Notes under the pieces: model-generated
What the model saw: the letters and a program-made list of their open reading frames with translations, nothing else
What the model was told of the DNA's origin: nothing
Databases searched by the model: none
Position numbers and translations under genes: made by a program
Part shown: positions 36,554 through 45,795 of the stretch, piece after piece
How the letters are laid out: each line of letters begins with the position of its first letter
Position numbering within the stretch: position 1 is the first letter of the stretch
From: an uncultured Nocardioides sp.
GTDB lineage: Bacteria > Actinomycetota > Actinomycetes > Propionibacteriales > Nocardioidaceae
NCBI RefSeq assembly: GCF_947488025.1
Contig: NZ_CANKYS010000002.1
Coordinates: 124,001-188,000 of the forward strand
Direction: 5' to 3'
Length of the DNA: 64,000 nt

Positions 36554-38653
36554 GTGACCGACGACGACTCCTCGCCGCCGCGCTCTCCGTCCTCCCTCGA
36601 CGCCGAGAGCGACCGTCTCGCGTGGCGGCTCGCCGTCGACGCCGCCGGTGTCGGGGCCTTCGTCTGGGACCTGGTGAGCGGCGACCTCCGCTTCGACGGC
36701 CGACTCCTCGAGCTGTTCGGCTTCGACGAGGACGGCTTCGGCGGGACCATCGAGGCCTTCAACCGGTGTGTGCACCCCGACGACATCGGCCGCGTCTCGG
36801 ACGCGCTCCAGCGGGCCATCGCCACGTGCGGTGACTACGACGCGGAGTACCGGGTGGTGCGGCCCGACGGGACCGTGCGGTGGATCGAGGCCCGCGGCCA
36901 CGCCTTCGCCGACCGTCCCGACGGCCAGCCCGTCCGCCTCGTCGGAGCGGCGTACGACACCACCGAGGTGCGCGAGGGCGAGGCCCGTGTGGGTCGCGTC
37001 CTGGAGTCCATGTCGTCGGCGTTCTTCCAGCTCGACCGCCAGTGGCGCTTCACCTACGTCAACTCCGAGGCCGAGCGGTTGCTGGGCGCCAGCCGCGTGC
37101 ACCTGGTCGGTGCCAGCATCTGGGAGGCGTTCCCCGCTGCCGCCGGGGGCCCCTTCGAGGAGCACTACAGCGCGGCCGTCGCGTCGGGCGAGCCGGTGAC
37201 CTTCGAGGCCTATTACCCCCCGCCGCTCGACGCCTGGTACGAGGTGCGCGCGTGGCCCTCGCCCGAGGGCCTGGCGGTCTACTTCGTCGACATCACCGCC
37301 CGCCGCGACGCCCAGGAGGCGCTGGACCGCTCGGCCCACCGCCTGGCGCTGCTGGCGTCGGTCTCGGAGTCGCTCACCGCGACGCTCGACCCGGCCGAGG
37401 GCGTCAGCCGCCTCGCCACCCGGCTCGTTCCCGAGCTCGCGGACTGGTGCCTGGTGACCCTGGTGGAGGACCCGCACGCGAGCGACTGGCGACGCGGCCT
37501 GCGCGACGTCGGCTGGTCGCACCGCGACCCCGCCATGGAGGACACCCTCCGCGACTACGCGGCCAGGCGGCTCCGGGCGATGACCGACTCGTCCTACCTC
37601 GCCCGGGCGATCCGGGAGATGACGCCCGTGCTGATGGGGTCGTCGGCCAGCGAGGCGGTGGCCGCGGTCCTGGAGCCGGGCGCCGCCCGGGACCTGCTGC
37701 GCCAGCTCGCCCCCTTCTCGGCCGCGGTCGTCCCGCTGCGCGCCCGCGGCCGCACGGTGGGGGTCGTCAGCGCCTTCCGCGACCTCTTCCGCACGCCGTT
37801 CACCGACGACGACGTGGCCCTCCTCGAGGACATCGGCGCCCGCGCCGCCCTGGCGCTCGACAACGCCCGCCTCTACGAGTCGCAACGCGACGTCTCCGAG
37901 GCCCTGCAGCGCAGCATGCTCACCCCGCCGCCGCGCCGCGAGGGCCTGCAGGTCGCCACCCGCTACACACCTGCCGGCGAGGCCGCCCGCATCGGCGGCG
38001 ACTGGTACGACGCCTTCCTGCAGCGCACCGAGACGTCCTCGACACCCGACATCGTGGTCGTCGTCGGCGACGTGGTCGGGCACGACGTCGAGGCGGCCGC
38101 CGCCATGGGACAGGTCCGCGGCCTGCTGCGCGGCATCGCCGTCCACAGCGGTGACGCGCCAGCCGCGATCCTGTCCGGCCTCGACACCGTCATGCAGTCC
38201 CTGCAGCTCGAGACCACTGCCACGGCGGTGGTGGCCCGCTTCGAGCAGGTGCCCTCGCCCGCTGACGGGTCCGCGGAGGTGCTGCTGCGCTGGTCCCACG
38301 CCGGACATCCGCCGGCCCTGCTCGTCGACCAGCACGGCATCGTGACCAGGCTGGCCGACGCCGACGCCAACGACCTGCTCCTCGGCTTCGACCCCGCCGC
38401 CGAGCGTCACGAGGGCGCCGTCGCACTGCAGGCCGGCGCCACCCTCGTGCTCTACACCGACGGCCTCGTCGAGCGCCGCGACCGCGACATCGAGGACGGC
38501 ATCGAGGCCCTCGAGCACCTGCTCGCCGAGGTGGCGCCCTCGACGTCCGACCTCGACCAGCTGTGCGACCGGCTGCTGGGTGCCATGGCGAGCGAGGAGC
38601 AGGAGGACGACGTCGCGCTGCTCGTCGTCCGCTGGGCGCCCGACGCGGCCTGA
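36554..38653 (+). CDS. PAS-PAS-GAF-PP2C (SpoIIE/RsbU-type) serine phosphatase
   Basis: 699 residues from GTG 36554 (AGAAGAGG upstream). Order: PAS (about 25-140, WDLVSGDLRFDGRLLELFGF, with a PAC segment ending around 145), second PAS (about 150-265), GAF (about 285-440, ERALALDN-like end ALALDNARLYESQ), and PP2C (about 455-695, GGDWYDAF, VGDVVGHDVEAAAAMGQ, LYTDGLVERRD, EDDVALLVVRW). Metal-binding aspartates are intact. Such proteins dephosphorylate anti-sigma-factor antagonists and switch on stress sigma factors in response to a sensed signal. No antagonist is encoded next to it. Confidence 0.91.
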   Translation: MTDDDSSPPRSPSSLDAESDRLAWRLAVDAAGVGAFVWDLVSGDLRFDGRLLELFGFDEDGFGGTIEAFNRCVHPDDIGRVSDALQRAIATCGDYDAEYRVVRPDGTVRWIEARGHAFADRPDGQPVRLVGAAYDTTEVREGEARVGRVLESMSSAFFQLDRQWRFTYVNSEAERLLGASRVHLVGASIWEAFPAAAGGPFEEHYSAAVASGEPVTFEAYYPPPLDAWYEVRAWPSPEGLAVYFVDITARRDAQEALDRSAHRLALLASVSESLTATLDPAEGVSRLATRLVPELADWCLVTLVEDPHASDWRRGLRDVGWSHRDPAMEDTLRDYAARRLRAMTDSSYLARAIREMTPVLMGSSASEAVAAVLEPGAARDLLRQLAPFSAAVVPLRARGRTVGVVSAFRDLFRTPFTDDDVALLEDIGARAALALDNARLYESQRDVSEALQRSMLTPPPRREGLQVATRYTPAGEAARIGGDWYDAFLQRTETSSTPDIVVVVGDVVGHDVEAAAAMGQVRGLLRGIAVHSGDAPAAILSGLDTVMQSLQLETTATAVVARFEQVPSPADGSAEVLLRWSHAGHPPALLVDQHGIVTRLADADANDLLLGFDPAAERHEGAVALQAGATLVLYTDGLVERRDRDIEDGIEALEHLLAEVAPSTSDLDQLCDRLLGAMASEEQEDDVALLVVRWAPDAA

Positions 38654-38655
38654 GT

Positions 38656-38695
38656 CCTCCCCCTCACCCACCCCGATCACCCGACCGGGGGGAGG
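38656..38695 (+). terminator. Possible hairpin after the PP2C gene
   Basis: CCTCCCCC (38656-38663) can pair with GGGGGAGG (38688-38695) across a 24-base loop, 3 bp after the stop codon. No T run follows, so termination strength is uncertain. The loop also holds a lone CTCACCC half-site. Confidence 0.3.
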
Positions 38696-38759
38696 CGAGC
38701 GTGGCGAGGCATGCCGGATCCTCGTCGGGGCGGGGTCTCCCGGCGAGGAGGTGCGCAGC

Positions 38760-39329
38760 ATGAGCCAGGCAACGGCCGCGGGTCCCCGACGGGACCTGTG
38801 GGTGCACGGGCTCTTCGTGCTGGGCCGGGTCGTGCTGACGGTGTCGGCGCTGTGCGTGACGTACTTCCTGATCCCGACACGAGCCCCGGGCGAGGGACTG
38901 GGGGTGCCGTGGCTGATCCTGCAGCTGGGCATCTTCGTCGCCGTGGTCGGAGTGCAGGTGCCGGCCATCATCCGGGCGAGGTACCCCATCCTCCGCGCGG
39001 TCGAGTCCCTCGCCGTGCTGGTCCCGGTCTACCTGCTGATCTGGGCCCGGATCTACCTGGCGAACTCCCAGAACGACCCGACGGGCTTCTCCCGTTCGCT
39101 CGACCACGTCGCGGCGTTGTACTTCACGGTCACCGTCTTCGCCACCGTCGGCTTCGGTGACGTCGTGGCGCGGACCGACAGCATGATGCTGCTGGTGACC
39201 GTGCAGATGCTCGGCAACCTGGTGGTGCTCGGGCTGGGGATCCGGCTGCTCACCTCGGCCGCGCGGCGCGGCATCGCCCGTCGGGGAGGCCAGACCGACG
39301 TCGGGGAGCGCGACCGCCCGGTGCTCTGA
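38760..39329 (+). CDS. Potassium-channel family membrane protein
   Basis: 189 residues from ATG 38760 (GGCGAGGAGG upstream). Two N-terminal helices, a third, then a pore loop VFATVGFGDVVAR with a TVGFGD selectivity filter, and a final helix. No RCK regulatory domain. Likely a small K+ leak channel. An open extension upstream is not coding. Follows the PP2C gene on the same strand. Confidence 0.88.
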   Translation: MSQATAAGPRRDLWVHGLFVLGRVVLTVSALCVTYFLIPTRAPGEGLGVPWLILQLGIFVAVVGVQVPAIIRARYPILRAVESLAVLVPVYLLIWARIYLANSQNDPTGFSRSLDHVAALYFTVTVFATVGFGDVVARTDSMMLLVTVQMLGNLVVLGLGIRLLTSAARRGIARRGGQTDVGERDRPVL

Positions 39330-39350
39330 GCCGGTCGGGCTGCCCGTCCT

Positions 39351-39369
39351 CTCGCCCACGGCGGGTGAG
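39351..39369. promoter_or_regulatory. Operator-like palindrome CTCGCCC-N5-GGGTGAG upstream of the MFS gene
   Basis: One of four intergenic palindromes of identical 7-5-7 form in this region; one mismatch (G for A) in the left arm. It lies 74 bp before the MFS start. A TAGCGT hexamer at 39392, 22 bp downstream of the site, could be a -10 element. Confidence 0.55.
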
Positions 39370-39443
39370 GGCAGTGGGCCTGGCACGCCCGTAGCGTCGG
39401 CGCGGAAACGGCGTGCGCCGGACGGTGACCGGGAGGATCCCCG

Positions 39444-40943
39444 ATGAGTGACGTGGCCACAGGCAGCACCGGAGCACGCGGGGTCCTCGCGGCCACCTGC
39501 ATCTCCACGCTGGTGGTCAACGCGAACACCTCGGCGGTGAGCATCCTGCTGCCCGCGATCTCCGAGGACACCGGGATGTCCGTCACCACGCTGCAGTGGG
39601 CGGTCACCGGCTACTCGCTCGTCGGTGCCGCCGTGATCGTGACCTCGGGATCGCTGGGGGACGTCTTCGGCCGCAAGCGCATCTTCCAGCTCGGACTCGC
39701 CCTGTTCGTCGTGTCGTGCGTCCTGATCGCACTCGCCGACTCCGGCGGCATGGTGATCGCGGGACGCCTCATCCAGGGTGCGGCGGGAGCGACGATCCTG
39801 GCGTGCGGGCTGAGCCTGCTCACGGTCGCCACCGAGGGACCCGCCCAGCTGCGGGCCGTGTCCCTGTGGGGGGCGGCGGCGGCCGTCGGCGCGGCGGCCG
39901 GTCCGCTGGTCGGTGGCGTGCTCGTCGACCTCACGGGCTGGCAGGGGTTGTTCTGGATCGACGCCGGCATCGCCCTCGGATGCATGGCGTTGACCGCAGC
40001 GACCGTGCACGAGTCGCGCGACGAGGAACGTCCGCGGTCGATCGACTACCTCGGCACGGTGCTGATCGCCCTGACGCTGACTCCTGTCATCCTCGCGGTC
40101 ACCGAGAGCGGCGACTGGGGATGGATCTCCGCGCCCACGCTCACGTGCTTCGCGATCTCGCTCGCTGCCGGGTACGCCTTCATCGTCGTCGAGGGGCGCG
40201 TCGCCGTCCCGCTGCTGGACCTCGCGCTGCTGCGCAACGTGGTGCTGGTGGCGTCGACCATCGCGATCCTGATCGGAGCGGGCACCATCAACGGGCTGAT
40301 GTACCTGCTCAGCCTCTACTTCCAGGACCCCGCCGCGCTCGGCTTCACCCCGTTCGAGGCAGGACTGGCCACGCTGCCCGCGACGGTGGGGCTGGTCGCC
40401 GTCGCTCCCCTGGTGCCCAGGCTGGCGGCCAAGGTCGGGAGCCGGCAGACGGTCGGCGTGGGGTTCGCCCTGAGCGCCGCCGGCTTCGTCGTGGTGGGGC
40501 TCACCGACGCCACGTGGGAGTACGCCGCGTTCCTGCTGCCGCTGGTCGCCATCGCGGTCGGCATGGGGCTCTCCAACGGACCCGCGTCAGCGGCGGCGAC
40601 CGCATCGGTGCCCGAGCGACAGGTGGGCGGGGCCTCGGGGGTCTCCAACATGGCGCGGTACGTCGGCGCTGCCGTGGCCACTGCCCTGGCTGCCACGATC
40701 TACAGCACCGTCATCGGCAACCAGACGGCGGACGGGGCTTCCCAGTCCGAGGCGCTGGCGGCCGGCCTGGGCGCCGCCTCGTGGATGATGGCGGTCTTCA
40801 GCGTGATGGGCGTCCTGATGGCCCTCGCGCTCCGCCGGCAGCGGCCCGGTCGCGCCACCCTGGGCGACGCCGCAGCCGCCGCAGCCGCGCACACCCACAC
40901 GTTGCCCACGTCGAGGCCGGAGAAGGAAGAGAGCGTCCGATGA
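39444..40943 (+). CDS. MFS transporter, DHA2 (drug:H+ antiporter) family
   Basis: 499 residues, about 14 hydrophobic helices. MFS signature GSLGDVFGRKRIFQLGL between helices 2 and 3, and motif C-like GPLVGGVLVD. Probably exports a drug or metabolite. C-terminal tail ends in a short Ala/His-rich region. Its stop overlaps the next gene's ATG, so it is coupled to an M24 peptidase. Confidence 0.92.
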   Translation: MSDVATGSTGARGVLAATCISTLVVNANTSAVSILLPAISEDTGMSVTTLQWAVTGYSLVGAAVIVTSGSLGDVFGRKRIFQLGLALFVVSCVLIALADSGGMVIAGRLIQGAAGATILACGLSLLTVATEGPAQLRAVSLWGAAAAVGAAAGPLVGGVLVDLTGWQGLFWIDAGIALGCMALTAATVHESRDEERPRSIDYLGTVLIALTLTPVILAVTESGDWGWISAPTLTCFAISLAAGYAFIVVEGRVAVPLLDLALLRNVVLVASTIAILIGAGTINGLMYLLSLYFQDPAALGFTPFEAGLATLPATVGLVAVAPLVPRLAAKVGSRQTVGVGFALSAAGFVVVGLTDATWEYAAFLLPLVAIAVGMGLSNGPASAAATASVPERQVGGASGVSNMARYVGAAVATALAATIYSTVIGNQTADGASQSEALAAGLGAASWMMAVFSVMGVLMALALRRQRPGRATLGDAAAAAAAHTHTLPTSRPEKEESVR

Positions 40944-42076
40944 GCCCATCAGCCGCCGACGCACCGACGCCGTTCACCCGGGACGACTACGTGGCCCGGA
41001 TGCGGCGCGCCGTGGCCGACGCCACGCGAGCCGGGCTGGACGGGCTCCTGGTCATGCCCGGACCCGAGCTGGTCTGGCTCACCGGCTACCGGCCGACCGC
41101 GATCACCGAGCGGCTCACCGTCCTGGTGCTCGCGCGCGACCGCGAGCCGACGCTGGTGGTCCCGACCCTGGAGCGACCCGACGCCGAGGCGGCCACCGGC
41201 GCGGCCGGTCTGCAGATGGTGGCGTGGAACGACGGCGAGGACCCGTTCGAGGGGGCCGCCGCCCTGATGCGTGGCGGGGCGACCTGGGGCATCTCCGACT
41301 CGGCCTGGGCCGCACACCTGCTCGGCCTGCAGCACGCGGTCCCCGGGAGCTCCTACCGGTCGCTGACGCAGAGCCTGCCGATGCTCCGTGCGGTCAAGGA
41401 CTCCGCCGAGCTGGCCCGGCTGGAAGCGGCGGGCGCCGCGGCCGACGCGACGTACGAACAGATCCTCGGGGTCCGGTTCGCCGGGCGCCGGGAGACCGAC
41501 GTGGCGGCCGACCTCGCGCGCCTGCTCAGGGAGCACGGCCACGAGCAGGTCGACTTCACCGTCGTCGGGTCCGGACCCAACGGCGCCAACCCCCACCACG
41601 AGGCGGGTGATCGCACCATCGAGGTCGGCGACGCGATCGTCCTCGACTTCGGTGGGCTCATGCACGGCTACGGGTCGGACACCAGCCGCACCGTCTGCGT
41701 CGGCGAGCCGTCCGAGGAGATCCGGGAGGTGCACGAGATCGTGCGGCTGGCCCAGCAGGCGGGCGTCGAGGCGGTGCGGCCCGGCGTCGCCTGCCAGGAG
41801 GTCGACCGAGCGGCTCGCGCCGTGATCTCGGACGCCGGCCACGGCGAGCGGTTCATCCACCGCACCGGCCACGGCATCGGCACCACGACCCACGAGCCGC
41901 CGTACATGATCGAGGGCGAGGAGCAGCCCCTGGTCCCGGGCATGTGCTTCTCCGTGGAGCCCGGCATCTACCTCGCCGGCAGGTTCGGGGTCCGCATCGA
42001 GGACATCGTCACGGTCACCGACACCGGGGGACGACGGCTCAACACCACCACCCGCGAGCTGCAGGTCGTCGAGTAG
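40940..42076 (+). CDS. M24-family metallopeptidase (Xaa-Pro aminopeptidase/creatinase fold)
   Basis: 378 residues. N-terminal creatinase-like domain, then a pita-bread peptidase domain. The five metal ligands are in VLDFGG, YGSDTSRT, RTGHGIGTTTHE, FSVEPGIYL and RIEDIV. Probably cleaves Xaa-Pro dipeptide bonds in the cytosol. ATGA overlap with the MFS gene suggests they handle a common peptide-like compound, but that is inference. Confidence 0.92.
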   Translation: MSPSAADAPTPFTRDDYVARMRRAVADATRAGLDGLLVMPGPELVWLTGYRPTAITERLTVLVLARDREPTLVVPTLERPDAEAATGAAGLQMVAWNDGEDPFEGAAALMRGGATWGISDSAWAAHLLGLQHAVPGSSYRSLTQSLPMLRAVKDSAELARLEAAGAAADATYEQILGVRFAGRRETDVAADLARLLREHGHEQVDFTVVGSGPNGANPHHEAGDRTIEVGDAIVLDFGGLMHGYGSDTSRTVCVGEPSEEIREVHEIVRLAQQAGVEAVRPGVACQEVDRAARAVISDAGHGERFIHRTGHGIGTTTHEPPYMIEGEEQPLVPGMCFSVEPGIYLAGRFGVRIEDIVTVTDTGGRRLNTTTRELQVVE

Positions 42077-42104
42077 CGCACTGGCGGGGCGCCCGGGAAC
42101 AGGC

Positions 42105-42611
42105 TCAGTGCAGGAACAGCTTGCCGAGCACGGCGAGGACGCCCAGGGAGGCTGCGCCGGCCGACTCGAGGGCGAGCCGCCACCCCGTCATGCCGGCCCG
42201 GTGGGCTCCGAGGTAGCCGATCACGGAGAGGAACGCCACTGAGAACCACAGCGCCCAGTAGGCCGAGCCAGTGGCGGACAGCCCCAGCAGGTGGAGCAGG
42301 ACGTAGACGGCGACGGCGGGCACGGCACCGACGAGGATGGAGACCTCCTTGGCCGCGGCGTGCGGGGTGCGTCGGTGGAGGGGTCGATGATCACCCTCGT
42401 AGAGCATCTCCTGCGACTCGGTGTAGACGTGGGCCAGCCAGTAGACGACCACGACGGCCGCGACGCTGAGCGCGACCCGCTGGACGTGCGAGACGTTGGC
42501 ACTCACCGCGGCCAGGACACCGGCCGTGATCACGGCCCCGTAGAGGAGGCCGCCGGGATCACGGCGAGCCAGCTCGTCGGCGGCCTGAGTGCGACGACGA
42601 CCGCCGCTCAC
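42105..42611 (-). CDS. Conserved integral membrane protein, unknown function
   Basis: 168 residues, about five helices (LYGAVITAGVLAAVSANVS, LSVAAVVVVYWLAHVY and three more), separated by a loop containing YTESQEMLYEGDHR. I do not recognise a characterised family. GTG start, 16 bp after the PGM1-like gene on the same strand, so probably co-transcribed with it. Convergent with the M24 peptidase gene. Confidence 0.75.
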   Translation of the reverse strand: MSGGRRRTQAADELARRDPGGLLYGAVITAGVLAAVSANVSHVQRVALSVAAVVVVYWLAHVYTESQEMLYEGDHRPLHRRTPHAAAKEVSILVGAVPAVAVYVLLHLLGLSATGSAYWALWFSVAFLSVIGYLGAHRAGMTGWRLALESAGAASLGVLAVLGKLFLH

Positions 42612-42627
42612 GCCGGCGTCGGCGAGC

Positions 42628-44160
42628 TCAGTGCGCGTGTGCTCCTGTGCATGCGTCGTCCCTCCCGTCGCTCATGCTGCCAGACGCCCCTCCGCTCCTC
42701 GCCTCACCCGGATCCGGTGGTCCTCGTCCCGTGATCGCCGCCACCGCGGCCTCGTAGCGTCGTTGGGCATCGTCGGGCGAGCGACCGATCGTGGTCAGTC
42801 CCACGACGCCCGCGATCCTGAGGCCGTTCAGCATGTGGAGGACGGCGCCGACCCCGTGGCCCCGGTCGAACGTCAGCCCGGCATGGTCGACCGCATCCAT
42901 GAGGTCACGCTCGCGCCCACGCCAGAGCGGGTCGAGGAGGTTGTCGGTCGAGCGGTAGCAGCGCCGCGAACCGTCCGGGAGGGACCACGTGCCGGCGACG
43001 TCGTCGTAGTGGCCCGGCGTCAGGTTGTGCAGCAGCGACAAGGGGTGCGACGTGCCGCTCTTGCGCAGGTTGATCTCGAGGCCGTGGACGCGCCACCGCG
43101 ACGACGCGCGGGTCGCCGCGAAGTCGACGGAGAACCGGCCCAGCGCGCCCCTGTCTGCCAGCAGCTGCCCGACGGATGTGCCGTACACCGCGAGGTCGCC
43201 GCGGTAGTCCCGCCTCGCGGGGAAGCGGCACCCCGCGTAGACCTGTCGGTGCGTGCCGGAATGGATCTGTTCGTGCGTCGAGACGACCGCCACCCGCCCG
43301 TCCGGCGTGATCTCGCCCTGCACGCTCGGGCTGGCGAGCTCCTCGCCCGCCAGGAGCTCCTCCACGACGCCACCGGAGGCGAGGTCGGCGAGGTAGTCCG
43401 GTCCCAGCGACTCGACGGCAGCACGGAGCATGGGCGGACTCGGGACATCGGCGAACTCGATCACGCGGTTGCCGAGACCCGATGCGCTGTCGTCCAGCTT
43501 GACGACGACGCCCTCGGCGTCGGGGCGCTCCTGCCGGACGTGCTCGACGGCCGCGAGGACGTCGTCGACGCTGTGGACGTCCTCCCGCCCCCCGGGAAGG
43601 GGCACGCCGGCCTCACGCATGAGCCGGCGTCCGCTGCTCTTGAACCCCAGCGGCCACAGGGTCGCGGGTGTGCCGTTGAGCGGCAGCCCGAGACGCTGCG
43701 CGACCTGCACCTCCAGGTCCGTCACGTTCCACGGCTCGATGAAGGCCAGGCGTCCGCGGGTCATCGACCGGATCGTCGCGAGCAGGTCGGGCCTGTCGAG
43801 GAGCTTGGCGGTGATCGAGCGCGCGGTGTCGTCCGGCACCGCCACGACGTGGAACCGAGCGCGTACGCCGTCACGAAGCGCGTCCTCGACGAACGAGAGG
43901 TGGTAGTCCATGACTCGTTGCGTCGGACGCTCGGCCGTCACGAAGATCATCTCGGCCGCCGGGCGTCGCGCGAGCGACAACATCGAGAGCAGCTGGCGGT
44001 GCTCCAGGGCAGGGAGGCGCGGCCCGAAGTGCTCGAGCAGCGTGTGGTCGACGCTGTAGGACGGGAGGACCACCACCGTGTGTGGCTCCCTCGATCCGGG
44101 TCGGTGTGCGGCCAGGGCCCGGGCCAGAGCGAGCGGAGCCGGCGGTTCGAGCGCTGCCAC
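42628..44160 (-). CDS. PGM1-like ATP-grasp peptide ligase family protein
   Basis: About 510 residues from GTG 44160; upstream GTG 44229 or ATG 44277 remain possible. Order: an N-terminal domain with TVVVLPSYSVDHTLLEHF, a central region with FIEPWNVTDLEVQVAQRLGL, and an ATP-grasp core (GVVVKLDDSASGLGNRVIEF, then a C-terminal LEINLRKSGTSHPLSLLHNL) with the asparagine/glutamate pattern of PGM1, the ligase first described in pheganomycin synthesis. It joins a carboxylate to an amine using ATP; substrates here unknown. Divergent from a class II glutamine amidotransferase. Confidence 0.8.
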   Translation of the reverse strand: MAALEPPAPLALARALAAHRPGSREPHTVVVLPSYSVDHTLLEHFGPRLPALEHRQLLSMLSLARRPAAEMIFVTAERPTQRVMDYHLSFVEDALRDGVRARFHVVAVPDDTARSITAKLLDRPDLLATIRSMTRGRLAFIEPWNVTDLEVQVAQRLGLPLNGTPATLWPLGFKSSGRRLMREAGVPLPGGREDVHSVDDVLAAVEHVRQERPDAEGVVVKLDDSASGLGNRVIEFADVPSPPMLRAAVESLGPDYLADLASGGVVEELLAGEELASPSVQGEITPDGRVAVVSTHEQIHSGTHRQVYAGCRFPARRDYRGDLAVYGTSVGQLLADRGALGRFSVDFAATRASSRWRVHGLEINLRKSGTSHPLSLLHNLTPGHYDDVAGTWSLPDGSRRCYRSTDNLLDPLWRGRERDLMDAVDHAGLTFDRGHGVGAVLHMLNGLRIAGVVGLTTIGRSPDDAQRRYEAAVAAITGRGPPDPGEARSGGASGSMSDGRDDACTGAHAH

Positions 44161-44194
44161 CGGCCAGACGCTACGACCAGGGACCCGACCCGGC

Positions 44195-44213
44195 CTCACC
44201 TCGCGGGGGTGAG
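44195..44213. promoter_or_regulatory. Operator-like palindrome CTCACCT-N5-GGGTGAG between divergent genes
   Basis: Same 7-5-7 form as the other three sites, one mismatch. It stands between the PGM1-like start (44160) and the glutamine amidotransferase start (44276), 63 bp from the latter. A TGGAAT hexamer at 44235 is 21 bp downstream. One site could serve both genes. Confidence 0.55.
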
Positions 44214-44275
44214 CCGCCCGCTCCGACACGCGCGTGGAATGGAACGGCCGATCCACGATCGAAAGGAAGAACGCC

Positions 44276-45133
44276 ATGTGTCGATGGCTCGCCTACTCCG
44301 GTTCGCCGGTGCTCCTCTCGGACCTGCTCTTCGCGCCGGAGAACTCGCTCGTGGTCCAGAGCATGCACTCGCGGCTCGGTGTCGAAGCCGTCAACGGCGA
44401 CGGCTTCGGGGTGGGTTGGTACGGCGCCCAGGACGAGCCGGGCATCTACCACAGCACCGAGCCCGCCTGGAGCGACCGCAACCTGCGCGAGCTCTCGAGC
44501 CACGCCTCCGCGGGTCGGGTGTTCGCGCACATCCGCGCGACGACCGGCACACCCGTGCAGCAGAGCAACTGCCATCCCTTCCGGCACGGGCGGTGGCTCT
44601 GGATGCACAACGGGGCGATCGCGGACTTCACGTCGGTGAAGCGCGACCTGACGCTGGAGGTGGAGCCCGCGCTGTTCCCCCTCATCGAGGGATCGACGGA
44701 CTCAGAGCTGTTCTTCTACCTCGCCCTCACCTACGGGCTCGAGCAGGACCCCCCGGCCGCAGTGGCACGGGCCGTCGGCTTCATCGAGGAGACGGGACGG
44801 CGCCACGGCGTGCAGTACCCGATCCAGATGACGGTCGCCACCACCGACGGAGACGTGACGTGGGCGTTCCGCTACTCCAGCGAGGGCAGGTCTCGGTCGC
44901 TGTTCCACAACGTCGACGTCAGCGCCCTCCGGCTCCAGCATCCCGACAACCCGGCCCTCCAGCAGCTGTCCGACGATGCGCGTCTCGTGGTGTCCGAGCC
45001 GCTGGGATCCCTGCAGGGCGCGTGGCGCGAGGTGCCGGAGTCGACCTGCCTCGTCATCGAGGGCGGCCGGGAGCAGATGCATCCCTTCTCCCCCGCCGCC
45101 GCCCCGGCGGGCTCCGCCGCAGAGACCCGGTGA
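44276..45133 (+). CDS. Class II glutamine amidotransferase
   Basis: 285 residues from ATG 44276, preceded by AAAGGAAG. The N-terminus MCRWLAYSG places the nucleophile Cys at position 2, as in Ntn-type amidotransferases; further motifs are NGDGFGVGWY, FAHIRATTG and MHNGAIADF. It hydrolyses glutamine or related gamma-glutamyl amides. No fused acceptor domain, so it may act alone (as EgtC-like hydrolases do) or give ammonia to a partner. Substrate unknown. Confidence 0.9.
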   Translation: MCRWLAYSGSPVLLSDLLFAPENSLVVQSMHSRLGVEAVNGDGFGVGWYGAQDEPGIYHSTEPAWSDRNLRELSSHASAGRVFAHIRATTGTPVQQSNCHPFRHGRWLWMHNGAIADFTSVKRDLTLEVEPALFPLIEGSTDSELFFYLALTYGLEQDPPAAVARAVGFIEETGRRHGVQYPIQMTVATTDGDVTWAFRYSSEGRSRSLFHNVDVSALRLQHPDNPALQQLSDDARLVVSEPLGSLQGAWREVPESTCLVIEGGREQMHPFSPAAAPAGSAAETR

Positions 45134-45143
45134 GGCGACCGCG

Positions 45144-45671
45144 ATGACGGCCCTGACGGTCTGGCGCTACGACACCCCCTTCGGGGCCGAGGCCGGAGCG
45201 GTGCGGTTGAAGAGCCTCGCCGAGCGCAAGGCCCTCACCGTCCACGACGCCATCACGATCGCGTGGATGCCGCAGGCGCAGAAACCGGTGATCGGGCACC
45301 TGAAGCACTCGACGGCCGCGACCGCCGGCAAGGGGTCGATCCTCGGCGGCCTGGTCGGCATGGTCGTGCTGGCCCCCCTCGCGGGGGCAGCGGTCGGAGC
45401 GGGGGTGGCCAGCGCAGCAGCACGCCTGCGCAAGTCCGGCATCGACGAGCAGTTCGTCGAGGAGCTCGGCTCACAGCTGACCCCGGGCTCGTCCGCACTC
45501 CTGGTGCTCTCGAGCGACGGGAACCTGGACGAGGTGCGCCCCGCCATGGAGCGAGAGCTCAAGCGAGGTGACGTGGTGCTGCTGCACGCTGAGCTCTCCG
45601 ACGACGCACCGGTGGCGATCGTCGAGGCGATGGAGGAGCTCCGCAGGGCCGGCGGACCCGCTGAGCCCTGA
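45144..45671 (+). CDS. DUF1269-family membrane-associated protein
   Basis: 175 residues. The domain begins VWRYDTPFGAEAGAVRLKSL and carries a central glycine-rich hydrophobic hairpin (GLVGMVVLAPLAGAAVGAGV) and the tail TPGSSALLVLSSDGNLDEV. Such proteins are often induced by stress or low oxygen in actinobacteria; function is unknown. It starts 10 bp after the amidotransferase. Confidence 0.85.
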   Translation: MTALTVWRYDTPFGAEAGAVRLKSLAERKALTVHDAITIAWMPQAQKPVIGHLKHSTAATAGKGSILGGLVGMVVLAPLAGAAVGAGVASAAARLRKSGIDEQFVEELGSQLTPGSSALLVLSSDGNLDEVRPAMERELKRGDVVLLHAELSDDAPVAIVEAMEELRRAGGPAEP

Positions 45672-45692
45672 CCGAAGTCCTGAGCACCGGAC

Positions 45693-45711
45693 GTCACCCG
45701 CGCAGGGTGAC
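45693..45711. promoter_or_regulatory. Operator-like palindrome GTCACCC-N5-GGGTGAC upstream of the DUF7144 gene
   Basis: Perfect 7-5-7 palindrome with the same core as the other sites; only the outermost base pair differs. 85 bp before the start of the next gene, in the 124-bp gap after the DUF1269 gene. Confidence 0.55.
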
Positions 45712-45795
45712 GCCCCGGCACCGGTGCGGTGCGAGCCTGTCCACGAGGCATCCGGACGAAGAGCCCGGACGAGCAGCGGGACGAGGAGCAGCACG

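Noticed and set aside
38656..38695. Fifth copy of the regional 7-5-7 palindrome before the ion channel
   Set aside because: Only a single CTCACCC half-site; the partner arm at N5 does not match.
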